The translations under genes were made by a program, and so were the position numbers. A stretch of 64,000 bases of DNA from Coprinus comatus. Taxonomy: Eukaryota; Basidiomycota; Agaricomycetes; Agaricales; Agaricaceae. The stretch covers positions 62,001-126,000 of the forward strand of contig JAWPGT010000034.1 in the NCBI GenBank assembly GCA_034638255.1, in the 5' to 3' direction. This document shows positions 1-10,784 of the stretch, piece by piece; within the stretch, counting starts at the first letter, position 1; each line of letters starts with the position of its first letter. The notes below the pieces were generated by a model. The model had not been told where the DNA came from, ran no database searches, and worked only from the letters and a program-made list of their open reading frames with translations.

Positions 1-1928
1 GACTGGGACTGGAACTACTTACAAACTACCTGCATTCAGAGCGTTCAAACGTCTTTTGGTCAAAACTATGGAAACTCCTGGAAATAGACCTGGCGATAAA
101 GGCGTTCTCGACTCTGATCTGGATATGGACTTGGGAATGGATAGTAATGAAGAACTTAGTCCGGATACCGCTCGAAATTCTGACTTTGGATCTGATTCAT
201 CAAGTTCAACTGAAAATCAAAATCCATACTCCGCTTCACCTCTACGGGGTCGAAAACCAATTCGTCAACTGGAACGAAATAGGATTTCTCATCCCTCTAC
301 TACGAAATCAAAATCTGGGTCGACTTCAAGTACTGGTATTAACTCCGAGGACTTGCTTGAATTACGACCTAAATTTCAACGTCTTCGTGATTCAAGACTG
401 TTTTCTCGACCACCTCTTAAAAGAAAAGCTCCTGACAACTCGGAATCGGATTCTACTGACTCAAGTGATATACGTGGACCAACGAAATATGCTCGATCTC
501 TTCCTCCGTCTGAAGAAAGTTCTTTTGAAGTCAGGCTTAAAAGGGAATCTCTGGATTTTGATTTACCTTCTACGAACGATCCTCATTCTGATTCTGGCGA
601 CTCTTCTTGCTCTGGAATGTCATCTCAAGTTCTCGACTCTCCTGAACTTGGATTACAATCATCTCTCATAAAACTGACAGGATATGATTACCCAGTTTCT
701 CAAGCTACACTTTTACTTTGGTCTGATATTCGAAAGATTGTTCCTTTGACACAATTGCCTGGTGGACCTTTGGGTGTGAATAGGATGGCACAATATCTAG
801 CCGAAAAAGGTGTGGATCCCGATATATGCTAGCATACACGTAGTATACTGATCAGATCTAGGACTATTGAACTCAACGACTATGAGGGTTATTGGGAAAT
901 ACAAGTGTCTCGCCTCCAGTTGACTCCGATTGGAGATGATCATAATGGTTTGAACTTGAGTCGGGCTCCAGAGCTTTTACGAGGTGAGTATGTGTTATTT
1001 TACTGCGTCGTCTCTCTCTCTGATTATTGTGTTATCGTCTTAGAGCTGCATACAAAAAAATTGTTCAAAAGTTTGATTTCTTTGACTTGTAATCAAGTCA
1101 AACTTAATGACGATGCGGTGCTCAATTTTCATCACCTTCCGCTCGAAATTTTGAACCTTTCCAAAGCGTGTATCACTAACACAGCGTAAAACCATTTTCC
1201 TTCGCTACTAGATCATAATAATAATATGTTGATATATGCGTTTAGAATCTTCATGTTGACTTCCCTCCGACACACTTTGCGTCAACTTCAACTTCAACAC
1301 AGCCAAGAAATTAATAACGACGCCATTCCTGCGTTTCTAATGTTTCATAAACTTGAAGAACTCTCTATTGGTGGAACTTCCATCGATATTACGGGATTAC
1401 GAAAGTTTGCTAGAAGGATACATTCTGAAAAAAGACGTGTTAGACTTCTCACAATTCCAAAAGCATGTGAAGAATATCTAAACCGTAAGTACTACCTATA
1501 ACATATTTCTTTAAAATTCTCAAAGCTCACGCGTTGTATTAATCATTTTTTGTTTGGTGGGGGGAAATTCAAAAAAAGAACTTAGTAAACGATATCTAGT
1601 AGATATTCCATCAACATTAATAAGGGACCCAACACAATGTTATGGGAGAACTAAATCAATAGCTGTGTTGAGAGAGAATTTGATTGCTCATTCTGTTGTT
1701 AATAAGAAGATTATGACTTCGGGGAATAAAGCGGAATTGGTTACGAGGTTGGCTGGGTTGTTGTTTATGAGACAATCGGATTTTATGGTTAAGGAATTGG
1801 TTGAAGGGATTGGGAGTGGGAATGGGGATGGGGATGGGGAAAAGATGATTGAGAGACGTTTTGATAGGGAGGCGGAGGAAGGGCCGCAGAGTGAGAGTGG
1901 TAGTGAGGATGGGATGGGGGGTTGGTGA
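1..1928 (+). CDS. LRR-like protein with C-terminal SAP-like segment (5' truncated)
   Basis: No family name is recognised with certainty. The frame is open from the window edge, so the start lies upstream. Visible exons are 1-775, 833-983, 1044-1185, 1246-1484 and 1579-1928; from 833 on they sum to 294 codons including the stop. The first exon is Ser/Asp-rich with a basic patch (PLKRKAPDNSES), looking like a disordered nuclear region. Exons 2-4 carry leucine-rich segments (HLPLEILNLSKACI, LEELSIGGTSIDITGL). The last exon contains LRENLIAHSV...TSGNKAELVTRLAGLL, which resembles a SAP DNA-binding helix pair, then an acidic tail. An in-frame TAG at 830-832 is best explained by a 57-nt intron at 776-832 (donor GTGAAT, acceptor CTAG), which keeps the frame. 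The alternative is a protein ending at 829 followed by a broken second half. Confidence 0.6.
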
Positions 1929-3298
1929 TTAAGCTGTTGAATGGAAAATAAGGATAATTTGGACTCTGGAGGTAGTTTGCTTTTTTTCTTGTTGCTTCTT
2001 TTTTCGAATGGATTTCGTGATGGACTTTTTACTTTTGGATTAACTGGATTTCTCGACTTGGGGGATAGGGCTCTGTTTATTTTTTTGCTACTTATCTGGC
2101 TGATGTTTCGTTTGGTACCAGTTCAAGTTCCCCCGGGCTAATTACTTTAGATGTTACCTCTCTGCATAACACGAAGTTGAAGTTTTGATTATAAATAAGT
2201 AAACTTAAAAGATATGTAGTGTAGAGGAATTTCGGAAATGATATGTTGCTGTTGCATGTGAATGTTCCAAAGCAATGATGCATGATGTTGGTCGCGTAAA
2301 AGACTTGTGATATCATGTGCTGCTGATGGTGATGGAATCAAATTACGCCCACAAAGAGAGAATAAAAAACCGAGTCACCGACATCCAAATAACTGTTCAT
2401 CGGATACCTCGGCGTGAATTCCAGAGCTCTTTCAAAAATCGCTCTCAGACTCGGTGATTCCGCAGCGGTTGGCTTTCTTACTAGCTATGCACTGGGTGCC
2501 GGAAGCAAGGATGGGTTGGCGAGTTCCAAAACAAACAGTTTGGTTTGGCCGCTTCTGACCCATAAATACTCGGACATGTCCGTACGCAATATATTTACTC
2601 AGTGCCAGGAGAACTATGAACCTATGGCTGCGGATTATACCAAGAATCCAAGATTGTACAAAACTCAATGAAATACATGACATGAATCTATTCTTATCTC
2701 TTTTTATCTAGTTACATAGTCCCTGCGCCGTATTTTAAGAGGTCTTTATTAACCCCGGATCCCCCTTATCCACGCGAAGAACTCTGGTTTGGGGTTAACT
2801 TTACTGTCGGAACTTGTATCAATGACATTGAGGGTGGTGTCTTTTACAAGTTGTGAAGTCGCAAGTCGCGACGGTTTTGAAGAAGGAGGTAGGTGATAAA
2901 ACACGGGCCTTCTATATCGTTGTACAGGACACATGTGCTAACAAGTACGGAGATATACATAAGTAGATCAAATTCCCCAGAAGGGTCTTGTCGGGACTCT
3001 GGACCTATCCGAACTGAACCCTGACAACCTATATATGTAGGGATCATGCTTCATCATGATCATGTCGCGGAGGTTTGAAGCCGTTTCAGAGAATGGTATA
3101 TATTTATAACCGATGAAATTTCAATTTTTTTTTTTGGTTTCTTGAATCTTTTCAAGGAACAATTGGACAATTCGTTGACACTTTCTCTTTCAACAACCAA
3201 CACGACACTAACACTAACACCAACACCAACATTAAACGCGTTTTTCCTATCATCAATTTTACTATCTTGCGTCTTAAACTCGATTCGAGATTGAAGAG
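1929..3298. other. Intergenic, promoter of the lectin gene at its right end
   Basis: No convincing gene. A short open stretch at 2414-2671 starts with GTG and has no splice context or recognisable motif. The right end holds a TATA-like run around 3097-3112 and a CAACACCAAC-type leader just before the lectin start, as expected for a promoter and 5' UTR. Confidence 0.4.
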
Positions 3299-3605
3299 AT
3301 GAAGAGTGCTTTTTTAAGTAACGTTGTACTTGCTGTGTTGGTTGGTACTTTGTCTTTGGTTGGTCATGGTGTTAGTGCACAAGTTGTTCAGTATGTTCCT
3401 GTTCTCTTCTTTTTCTTTTGTTTATCGTCGTTTTTTTTGTGCTTTTGCCAGAGAGTGGTCACTGGTTATTGATATCATTTGCTTACATGTTAATGTTTAA
3501 ATTAGATTCTCCGGTGATTTGGTTTTTCAACCAATTTTAAGTATGAATCCCCGTACGTTCCTTTCATCATTCCTCTACAGTATGATACAACAAAACTGAT
3601 AAAAC

Positions 3606-3643
<38 letters not shown>

Positions 3644-5284
3644 CAACAACGAACATCATATAGGAAAATGCATGACAGCAGCATCAAACACCAACGGAGC
3701 ACAAGTAACACTCCAAACGTGTACAGGCGCTTCTAATCAAAAATGGTTATTCATACCAAATCCTGGCCGCATTACGATTTTTGGAGATAAATGTTTGGAT
3801 GTTAAGGATGGTGTTAATGCTGATAAAACTAAACTTCAGATTTGGACTTGTACTCCTTTGAGTCCTGGACCGAATCCTAATCAAGTGTTTATCTTCAATT
3901 GGGTGAGTTGGTCTATCTTTTTCTTTTGAGCTCTAATATATACATACAAGTTCTTGTGACTGAAATAGTCTGTGTTTAGTCTGGAACTTATCAACTTAAT
4001 AATATTCTTTGGCCACCGAAGGGGAAATGTCTTGATGTTACTGATGGAAATACTGGTGATGGTACTCCTGTAAGTGGCCTCATTACTCCCATTCGTTATT
4101 TACTGAATTGAAGTGAATATTTTGTTTTTTTATGATGCTAGTTACAAATTTGGACATGTGATGAATCGAACGTTAATCAGAAGTGGAATGCTGGATATTT
4201 AACGAATGGACTCCCGGAACAAAGTGTTCCTGAATGGCAGACTGGTATTAATAATTGTGGAACTGGATCTAGTGCAGATGCGGTTTGTCAGACTGCTTGG
4301 ATGAAGTACGTTTTCTTCCTCTCTTTCTCTTTCAGTCAATGTTCTGTTTTCTTATATGTTTGTCTCCATTTCGTATAGCTCTGGAGAGGACTTCTGTCTT
4401 TGGGCTCCTAGTGAGTTACCCCTCAACAAGAACAGTAGAAAGATGAATTCACTAATAATAAAAAACTAAACTTGTAGCTCGTCTTGAAGAACTTTCTGAA
4501 ACTCTTCGTGACCTCGTTGCATGGTGTACTAAATCTGGTCATGGTAGTCGCGTTATTCCAGTTGGAACGCTGAGAGGTGTTCACTTCGTTGAAACACCTG
4601 ATTACGTTCAAGTCACTGGTATAGGCAACTTTTCCAAGATGAATATTCCCTTTGGAGATGACGGCGTTGCTCTTGGCAGTCGTCGTGCTAATTATGGTAA
4701 CCCAAGTACGTACTATTAAATTCTACGTGGTCCATTTATATCTGACGATGTTTCTCTCATCTTTAGTTGGTGGATTGGTTTATGGAAACACGTTCCAAGA
4801 AGGACTTCAATACTATGAGTGGTCCAGCTTTATGTCGGACACAGAGTATTGTTTCAGAGCTTGTAAGGGTGTTGATGGTACAAGGTATTGCAACAACCTT
4901 TATACTACCATGGGTTGTTGGTGGGTACGTACTATATTTCGCATTTCTCTCTTTACAACCCATAACCATATTGATATTCTTATTTCTAGAACATGCCAGC
5001 AAACTATGAAGAAGGTGTATTCGAACATTGTGAGGGTGATAATGCGTACGATCAAATTCAGGATATCAACTGTCATGATAATTAATGTTATCTCTAGAAT
5101 TCCTGTCGGAGAGTATGGCGGTACCACGTGGTATGATGGTATTTCTGTCACTACACCTCCTCCTCACCCTGCACCATCTTCTTCGAATTGTCGTCCTTTG
5201 TCCACTGCTGCGGCCAACGCTAAAAGGTGGGATAAGGGAGAGAAACCGGCATTCCCCGGTCATACCCCCGCACCAAAGGCTTGA
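3299..5284 (+). CDS. Secreted ricin-B-type (CBM13-like) lectin-domain protein
   Basis: Ten exons: 3299-3390, 3506-3552, 3664-3902, 3980-4069, 4142-4305, 4379-4410, 4478-4705, 4767-4924, 4990-5045 and 5098-5284. They sum to 431 codons (430 aa). Residues 1-27 form a signal peptide ending near GVSA. Residues about 40-170 show the R-type beta-trefoil pattern: GKCMTAASN...QKWLF, DKCLDVKDG..LQIWTC, GKCLDVTDG..LQIWTC...QKW, which is a carbohydrate-binding fold. The C-terminal ~230 residues are Cys-rich (CTKSGHGSRVIP, CFRACKG, GCWWNMPANYEEGVFEHC). They resemble a domain I associate with agaricomycete secreted proteins but cannot name. The start is fixed by the signal peptide. Likely extracellular or wall-bound; the sugar ligand is unknown. 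Confidence 0.8.
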
Positions 5285-5488
5285 TCAATCATCAACCACC
5301 TACAGTATAAATATACTTTACTATTTTAAGCCGGTGTTGAAAGGTGTGGTATGATATTTAGTATTTTTAAAAAAAAAATTCTAACGACTATGTTCGAAAT
5401 TGAAATGGCAAATTGCTACCAATGAACTCTGATCCCTGAACATCAAAACAAATATATACATACAAACTCAACTCATAACTGCTGGGAT

Positions 5489-5963
5489 CTATCGTCTAAA
5501 CATGTTGCGCAACGCATTCAGGTTGAAACATAGACAACAAGTGTCAGGATTGTCATCAACAATATTGATATATTCCTCCACCTCCCGGTGTGCTGGGGAG
5601 TCAGTCAAATGCTAGGGTGGGTGACAGTGTTCAGCTTAAATATGACTAAGTGCCAACGAGCAACCACATACCTGTAGATAACCTACATGTGTGTAAAATA
5701 ATCGATCGCATGGAATGCATCTCCTATGAACAAAAGCATCTCTCATATGCTGGATTTCAGGGATTTTGGTATATTGACCATTTGTAGAGCAATTAATCAT
5801 CCACTGGGCTTACATTCTCCAAAGCATTTTCGTCGACAAATATTATCCCACACTCTTTACATTCGGCGAAGGAATGTCCTTTGGCTCTGCAATGCGATCG
5901 TAGGCCTGCAATATCTGCAAACCCACGGTCACACTGAAGGCAAGTATAATAGGATACTACCAT
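5489..5963 (-). CDS. Shortened C2H2 zinc-finger paralogue (116 aa)
   Basis: Three exons on the minus strand: 5814-5963, 5672-5749 and 5489-5611, giving 116 codons plus stop. The first finger is C-x2-C-x12-H-x5-H (YTCLQCDRGFADIAGLRSH). The next two are split by phase-0 introns placed immediately before their first His (NALEN|HMRDAFVH and YTHVGYLQ|HLTDSPAH). It matches the first two and a half exons of the full-length gene at 6698-8086. Exon 3 runs past the point where paralogues have a splice donor (ALRN|gta), reads ALRNMFRR and stops; its last CxxC half-finger is also four residues short. It therefore looks like a copy truncated by donor loss, though a short functional protein is possible. 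Function unknown; nucleic-acid binding is inferred from the fingers. Confidence 0.65.
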
Positions 5964-6697
5964 GGTAAGGTAAGTGAGAGAGAGAGAGTGGGGATTAAAC
6001 CTCCTCGCAACTGTGTACGTATTTTATCTATCATGCGAGGGTGGGAATAATTTCTATAGAAGCTCTTCATCGACTATCACGTACATGCCATGATCACAAG
6101 GGGATTTAAATGAAGTTCTGATTGGTCGATCGGTGTATGATTCGGGGACAGTGGTGTTCTGGTGGTATTGTTGGTTACACTGTGACACACTGACGTTATT
6201 CAGCGAGATTACCCTGTACCAGCCTAACCTTTCCTACACACCTAAGTGGTACCTTCTCAGAGACTCAGAACCAAGTTAGCTATATCATGGTGGCAATTTG
6301 GTATCCGAAAAATTAATCATGGACATTTTGTTTTGCTGCGGCGACTGATTTAGTACATGTATAAACATGTTACACCGTTGACATCACTAACAACAGTGTC
6401 TTACTGATTGTATGACCATATATATAAAGAGGTCTCCATCATATACCCTAACGAGTCTCCTAGCTGTTCCCCAATGTTCTCTCTCTCATAGTAGTACTAC
6501 TGCTCAATAGACCGGATCTCGTGGCTGTTTACTCTCCGTTCACTCGTAAGCACATTCTTTATTAATGTTCTTACTTAGTGTTGCCCTCCGGACTTCCAAT
6601 ATGAAACATTCAAATTCATTTGTATTATTTAGTGTGAACCAAATACATTCTCTGGTACAATTTTCTTTCGTTTATGGATATTTGGTTCATGAGAATA
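5964..6697. other. Intergenic with one arm of an inverted repeat
   Basis: No coding sequence. The left end is the upstream region of the shortened zinc-finger gene, with a CT/GA-rich stretch at about 5973-5989. Positions 6362-6550 are one arm of a ~187 bp inverted repeat described separately. Confidence 0.4.
6362..6550 (+). repeat. Left arm of a ~187 bp inverted repeat (possible solo LTR)
   Basis: This segment matches, by eye at roughly 80-85 percent, the reverse complement of 9590-9776. Shared landmarks are ACATGTTACAC, TTGACATCACTAAC, a TATATAA box, CTGTTCCCCAATGTTCTC, ATAGTAGTACTACTGC and GACCGGATCT. A TG start, a TATA box in the middle and initiator-like CT tracts fit a solo LTR, but no internal retroelement sequence was seen. 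The two arms enclose a C2H2 gene and one ISGGQF gene. Confidence 0.6.
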
Positions 6698-8086
6698 TTA
6701 GATTTTGAGCAATCTAGAAAAACTGCTCGTGAGTTTGTCGAAATGATCTGCAACCTCTTTGAACTTGGCAACCCCACAAGTCTCGCTTTCAATATGTTGC
6801 ATAAGACCTGAAATTAGTTGAAATTCATTGCCACATCCTGGACATCGAAATTCCGTGTTGTCGTGAGTGGGGGAGTTAAAATGCTGATTAAGTCGATCAA
6901 GGGTTTTGAACGTCGAATGGCAGAGGTAACACTCGTAAGAGTGTCCATTGAAAGCGAGTTCGTTGGCGGAGTATTGTATCAAGCGACGTGGGGGATTGAT
7001 AGGCCCTTCCAGTCGACGAGTAACTGATATTTGCGGTACAATCTTCAACTGGTGTACAACCGCAGTCACTTGGTGGCGATTGACACTGTGACAGCCCGAT
7101 TCGATGTGTTGGGCTATGGCGGATGGGTTGGGGAACATTCCATCACAAAATGGGCATTTGAGCGTTCTGCGGTGAACTTTTGTTGACGTCAAATGCTGGT
7201 ATCAGAGCTTAGCTACTCGCTATCAGGGCATAAGGGCAATGAACATACATTTCTGAGTGCTGTGGGACTAGAGAAATCTTTCGAACAGACAAAGCACCAG
7301 TTGTGTTTCGAATTATGAGTCAAATGCTGTATGAGGGCTTCCCCAGTAATAAATGATTTATCGCATCCTACACAATACGTATCCTCTTCGTCGCTATCGC
7401 TTTCAGAACTTGAAGCAGAGCTTTCCTGGCGGTGAGCTTTAGCCGATGTCAAATGCTAGTACCGGAAATCAGCTATCTATATCGCCAGGGGGAATTAGCA
7501 TACATTTTCAAGTCCAGTGGAGGTGGAGAAGTCTCGCGAGCACTGAAAGCACCAGTTGTGCTTTGAATTATGAATGAGGTGCTGTTTGAGGGCAAGCCCA
7601 TCGATAAACGACTTGTCGCATCCTACACAATACGTATCTTCATCGTCGCTTTCGTCTTCAGAGGACTCGGAACTTGATTCGTAGTCGGAGTAATCATCTT
7701 CGGATTCGGAATCAGAGGTCTGATGTGCTGGTGCGTTTTTCAAGTGCTACAATGGGTGGTATTTAGCGAAGATATCCTGTGCCCCAGACTCTTACGTACC
7801 ATGAGATAACCTCCGCGTGTGGAAAATGTCCGATTACATGGATCACACGTCCTGTGGACGAGAGCATTGTTGAGATGCTGCATTAACCATCAAGTTGGGT
7901 ATCTGGTCTGACTACCAATAGAACAATTTAACCAAAGCTCACGTTTTCCAGACCGTTACTATTGACAAAAATTCTTTCGCACTCTTCACACTCAACCAGG
8001 GCATGCGATTTCGCCTTGCAATGTGATCGTAAGCCTGCAATACTTGCAAACGTACGATCGCAGTGAAAGCAACTATAGTCGGTCAT
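6698..8086 (-). CDS. C2H2 zinc-finger protein with a tandemly duplicated exon (389 aa)
   Basis: Five exons on the minus strand: 7943-8086, 7800-7877, 7504-7746, 7249-7455 and 6698-7195, summing to 390 codons. Fingers follow C-x2-C-x12-H-x5/6-H, and the last two of the C-terminal exon are C2HC-like (LMQHIESETC). Every intron is phase 0 and lies directly before the first His of a finger (GLEN|H, GYLM|H, GLEN|H, ALRN|H). Exons 3 and 4 are near copies of each other (DEDTYCVGCDKSFI...HNSKHNWCF.CS.DFS), each behind an acidic Ser/Glu/Asp run. The + strand paralogue at 51028-52155 has only one such exon. Probably a nuclear or RNA/DNA-binding protein; target unknown. A conserved 61-bp block (8130-8190) lies just upstream. 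Confidence 0.8.
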
Positions 8087-8129
8087 GGCGCAAGGGGAAG
8101 GGAGTCGATGTGTGTCCAGTAGCACACTT

Positions 8130-8190
8130 CTCTATTTATCCCCTTGCCCTGGGAATAATCAGTGGGAAAGGAAGAACTTCATTACGTACA
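8130..8190 (-). promoter_or_regulatory. Conserved upstream block of the C2H2 gene
   Basis: On the minus strand this reads TGTACGTAATG, then CTTCCTTTCCCACTGAT, then TTCCCAGGGCAAG, then an AT-rich ATAAATAGAG. The same ordered block stands upstream of the paralogue at 51028 (50920-50981). It ends about 45 nt before each ATG, so it probably holds the core promoter with a TATA-like element. Confidence 0.6.
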
Positions 8191-8402
8191 AGCCAACGGC
8201 CGGCTTTCAAAATATTCTTAAATATCACAATGAGGTCATTTGAAGTAGCACTACAATCCTATCCGACTTGCGGTGGTAAGATGTACAAGAAAGGTCCAGG
8301 ATACATTAAGTTGTTGATAAGAAAGAAATCGTACATTCTACAGCAACTCCATGAGTGAACACAGAAATCCTCATTACTGCGATGGGATCATCCCGGGGAA
8401 AT

Positions 8403-9003
8403 TCAGATGCGTTGTCGCTCAAGCTCCCTAGTTATTTCAGTGACTTCAATATCCCGATCCCAATGTACTACTTTAGGTAGAATCATTTTTGTACCATGAT
8501 CTTTGACAGGCCCCATGAAACCATGATATTGATCCATTAATTTCTCCAGTTCCTGATATTCTCGAAGAAGATTTTGAAAGTCTAGCGTGGCGGTCTTGAG
8601 TTCCGTATCAAGTTCATCTTGTGATGTACTGAATTGCGGATCTAAAATATACATATGTTACCTCAAGAATAAGGAAATAACAAACCCAGGAAAACCTACC
8701 ATTGCGACTATTGCTTGTGTTGGGAATTTGGGTGTTAGAAGAGCTCGGCGTTGCGGTGGTGTAGTTGGCTGAAAAATTGCATGTATCATCAGTCTACGCA
8801 GCTACTAAGGGAATCAATAGCTGACCTGCAGAAGGTCGGGATTGGTTTTGTTGTGGGTCTATCGTTGATTTATATTGAACTGTGTGATTGTTTCCCTTTA
8901 CATCACATTTGTTATCATAGTTGTTGATCGTGTTGTCACCATGGACATTTGCGAACTGTCCACCCGAGATGTTCGAGATATGGGCGCCTTGAAAAAATGA
9001 CAT
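8403..9003 (-). CDS. ISGGQF-motif small coiled-coil protein, copy 1 (161 aa)
   Basis: Three exons on the minus strand: 8826-9003, 8700-8768 and 8403-8641, summing to 162 codons. The N-terminus is MSFFQGAHISNISGGQF followed by ANVHGDNTINNYDN, the family signature. A Gln/Asn/Ser/Thr-rich middle follows. The last exon predicts amphipathic helix (LDFQNLLREYQELEKLMDQ) and a charged end. Both introns are phase 1 and exon 2 starts with CCAAC, as in the other members. No signal peptide or membrane segment. The N-terminal pattern resembles short motifs at the front of many agaricomycete NACHT, kinase or unknown proteins, whose role I do not know to be settled. It sits about 0.3 kb downstream-facing to the zinc-finger gene. 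Confidence 0.75.
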
Positions 9004-9053
9004 ATTAACAGTGGTAAGTGTTGTCGAGTTGTATGTAGTTTGCGAGGTACTTT

Positions 9054-9097
9054 CGATTACTTCCAGTGAGAATGGCTTTTAACATAACTCGGAGCGT
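9054..9097 (-). promoter_or_regulatory. Conserved TTAAAAGCC promoter block, ISGGQF copy 1
   Basis: On the minus strand the order is GAGTTATG, TTAAAAGCC, ATTCTCACTGGAAG. The TTAAAAGCC core (9074-9082) is about 70 nt before the ATG. Copy 2 (10849-10885) and copy 5 (47152-47197) carry the same ordered block at a similar distance, so it is a likely TATA-type core promoter shared by the family. Confidence 0.55.
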
Positions 9098-9589
9098 TTA
9101 ATTTTATATTCCTAACATAACATCAATTCAGTTTCTTGTATTCCTTATTTGTTGCGCTTTACTAATTCTCAAAGTCCCTTGTTGTATTCTAGACGTTGAC
9201 ATACCTCAGGCATCCCCATGGTAACAGCTCTGCTGAGCAGGTCTCGCTGGAAATAAGTGTAGGTCTAAGGTATGCCTGGACACGTTTACATGATGCCTTT
9301 GTTTTAATACATGCTGTTGTTCTTTTTTCTTCTCACTCGAATTGTTGCGACATGTTTGACATACAAACAACGGAGTAAATTCAAGTTCTTATTTCTACAA
9401 AAGGAATCTTAAGACAGGCTCGCGCATTCAATTTTCCACTGATAACATGATCTATCATCTACCCCCAAGTTCGAATTTTGGCCACAAAGTAGAGTAATGA
9501 GAGTCGAAATTTTGGATAAAAGCATATATATATATAATATATATTGTCTGTGAGCAAGATTTTACAGTAGTATAGATTGGGTATATACA

Positions 9590-9776
9590 CTTATGAGGGC
9601 ACGGAGAGTAAAAGCCACAAGATCCGGTCTATTAAGCAGTAGTACTACTATGAGAGAGAGAACATTGGGGAACAGGTAAGAGATTCGTTAGGGGATAAGA
9701 TGGAAGTCTCCATCTTATATACAGTCATGCGATCAGTAATACCGTTAGTTAGTGATGTCAACGTGTAACATGTTTA
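9590..9776 (-). repeat. Right arm of the ~187 bp inverted repeat (possible solo LTR)
   Basis: This is the reverse-complement partner of 6362-6550, sharing the same ordered landmarks including GTAGTACTACT, TATATAA and TGTTACAC. The divergence between arms suggests they are not very recent. Confidence 0.6.
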
Positions 9777-10062
9777 CAAGGAACTCAGATATATGTCGGT
9801 GAAGACTAATGTACTACTATGCAATGTTGAAAATATAGGTGACAGCGCGAATACAGTTCTGATGCCAGTACATCATACTAGTAAGGGTATGTTATGGATG
9901 TTACTATTGACAACCTGAGGGACCATTAGAGCAGGTGAGGGGGAAGTAGGGCTCGGTCAGAAAAATCCAGACATGTACATCTCTCCCTGTCTAATCACAA
10001 ATCTTAGGCGGTTAGATCAGCATGTAACTAATGATCTTTATAAAATTTATGTCCACCTTTCT

Positions 10063-10784
10063 TTAATCCGAATCCCATCTTGAAGTTGACTCGCCATACA
10101 TAAATAACTCGAGGAATTTCATGTTATCCCCGCTGTTTGGAAGACTAGGACCTTCAACAGGCGTGGAACGATCCTCTTTAAGTTTTTCAATTGCTTTCTC
10201 CCTCTGCTTATATTTCCGACGAAGCTGTTGGTACTCCAACGTCCAGACCTTAAATTTCTCAGCAATTTCGCTGGAACCCGGAACGCCCTGTGCCATTAAT
10301 TTCTTCAGATTCCGATACGCTCGACGGAATCTTTGAAATTCTTCCCTGTAGTTCTCAAATTCCGCCTCAAGATTGGCATCGTCTTGGATGGATTGCAGAT
10401 CTAAAATATAATGTACAAATATTATACATGTTAATTCAGCAATATTGAAATACTAAGAGAACCTACCCTTGTGATTCGTACTACCCATGATATTCCAGGG
10501 ACCGGAAGACTTAAATATCTTGGGCCCGGTACGGTTGTCTGAAAGATAACATATCAGTCTACACCACGAAGTTGAGAAGGGAATCAAAAAAAATTACCTT
10601 CATAAGTTTGGGATTGGCTCTGAACTTGGGTATTCGTCGGGTTATATTGAATTATGTTAGAGATGTCTGCTTTCACATGATCACAATTAACTCTATCATA
10701 GTTGATGTTGATTGTTTGGCCGCCATGGACATTTGCGAACTGTCCACCGCAGACGTTTGAAACATGGGCATCGTGAAAAATCAT
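10063..10784 (-). CDS. ISGGQF-motif small coiled-coil protein, copy 2 (198 aa)
   Basis: Three exons on the minus strand: 10598-10784, 10467-10538 and 10063-10400, summing to 199 codons. The start is the ATG giving MIFHDAHVSNVCGGQFANV; the frame stays open further upstream but without another ATG. The family motif is slightly changed (VCGGQF, and HGGQTININYD instead of HG-x-NTxNNYD). The C-terminal exon is the longest helix of cluster 1, with heptad-like FENYREEFQRFRRAYRNLKK and LEYQQLRRKYKQREKAIEKL, a good coiled-coil candidate for self-association. Exon boundaries and phases match the other copies. Function unknown. Confidence 0.75.

Larger units (their letters stand above)
9004..10062. other. 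Intergenic between ISGGQF copies 1 and 2
   Basis: The left part is the upstream region of copy 1, including the conserved block at 9054-9097, and resembles the upstream region of copy 2 over several hundred bases. An AT dinucleotide run lies near 9521-9544. Positions 9590-9776 are the right arm of the inverted repeat. No coding sequence was recognised. Confidence 0.4.

Noticed and set aside
830..832. Pseudogene call for the LRR/SAP-like gene from an in-frame TAG
   Set aside because: A 57-nt intron with normal borders removes it and all downstream exons then stay in one frame.
2414..2671. 85-codon open frame with a GTG start
   Set aside because: No ATG, no splice context, no recognisable motif; an overlapping frame of equal length exists on the other strand.
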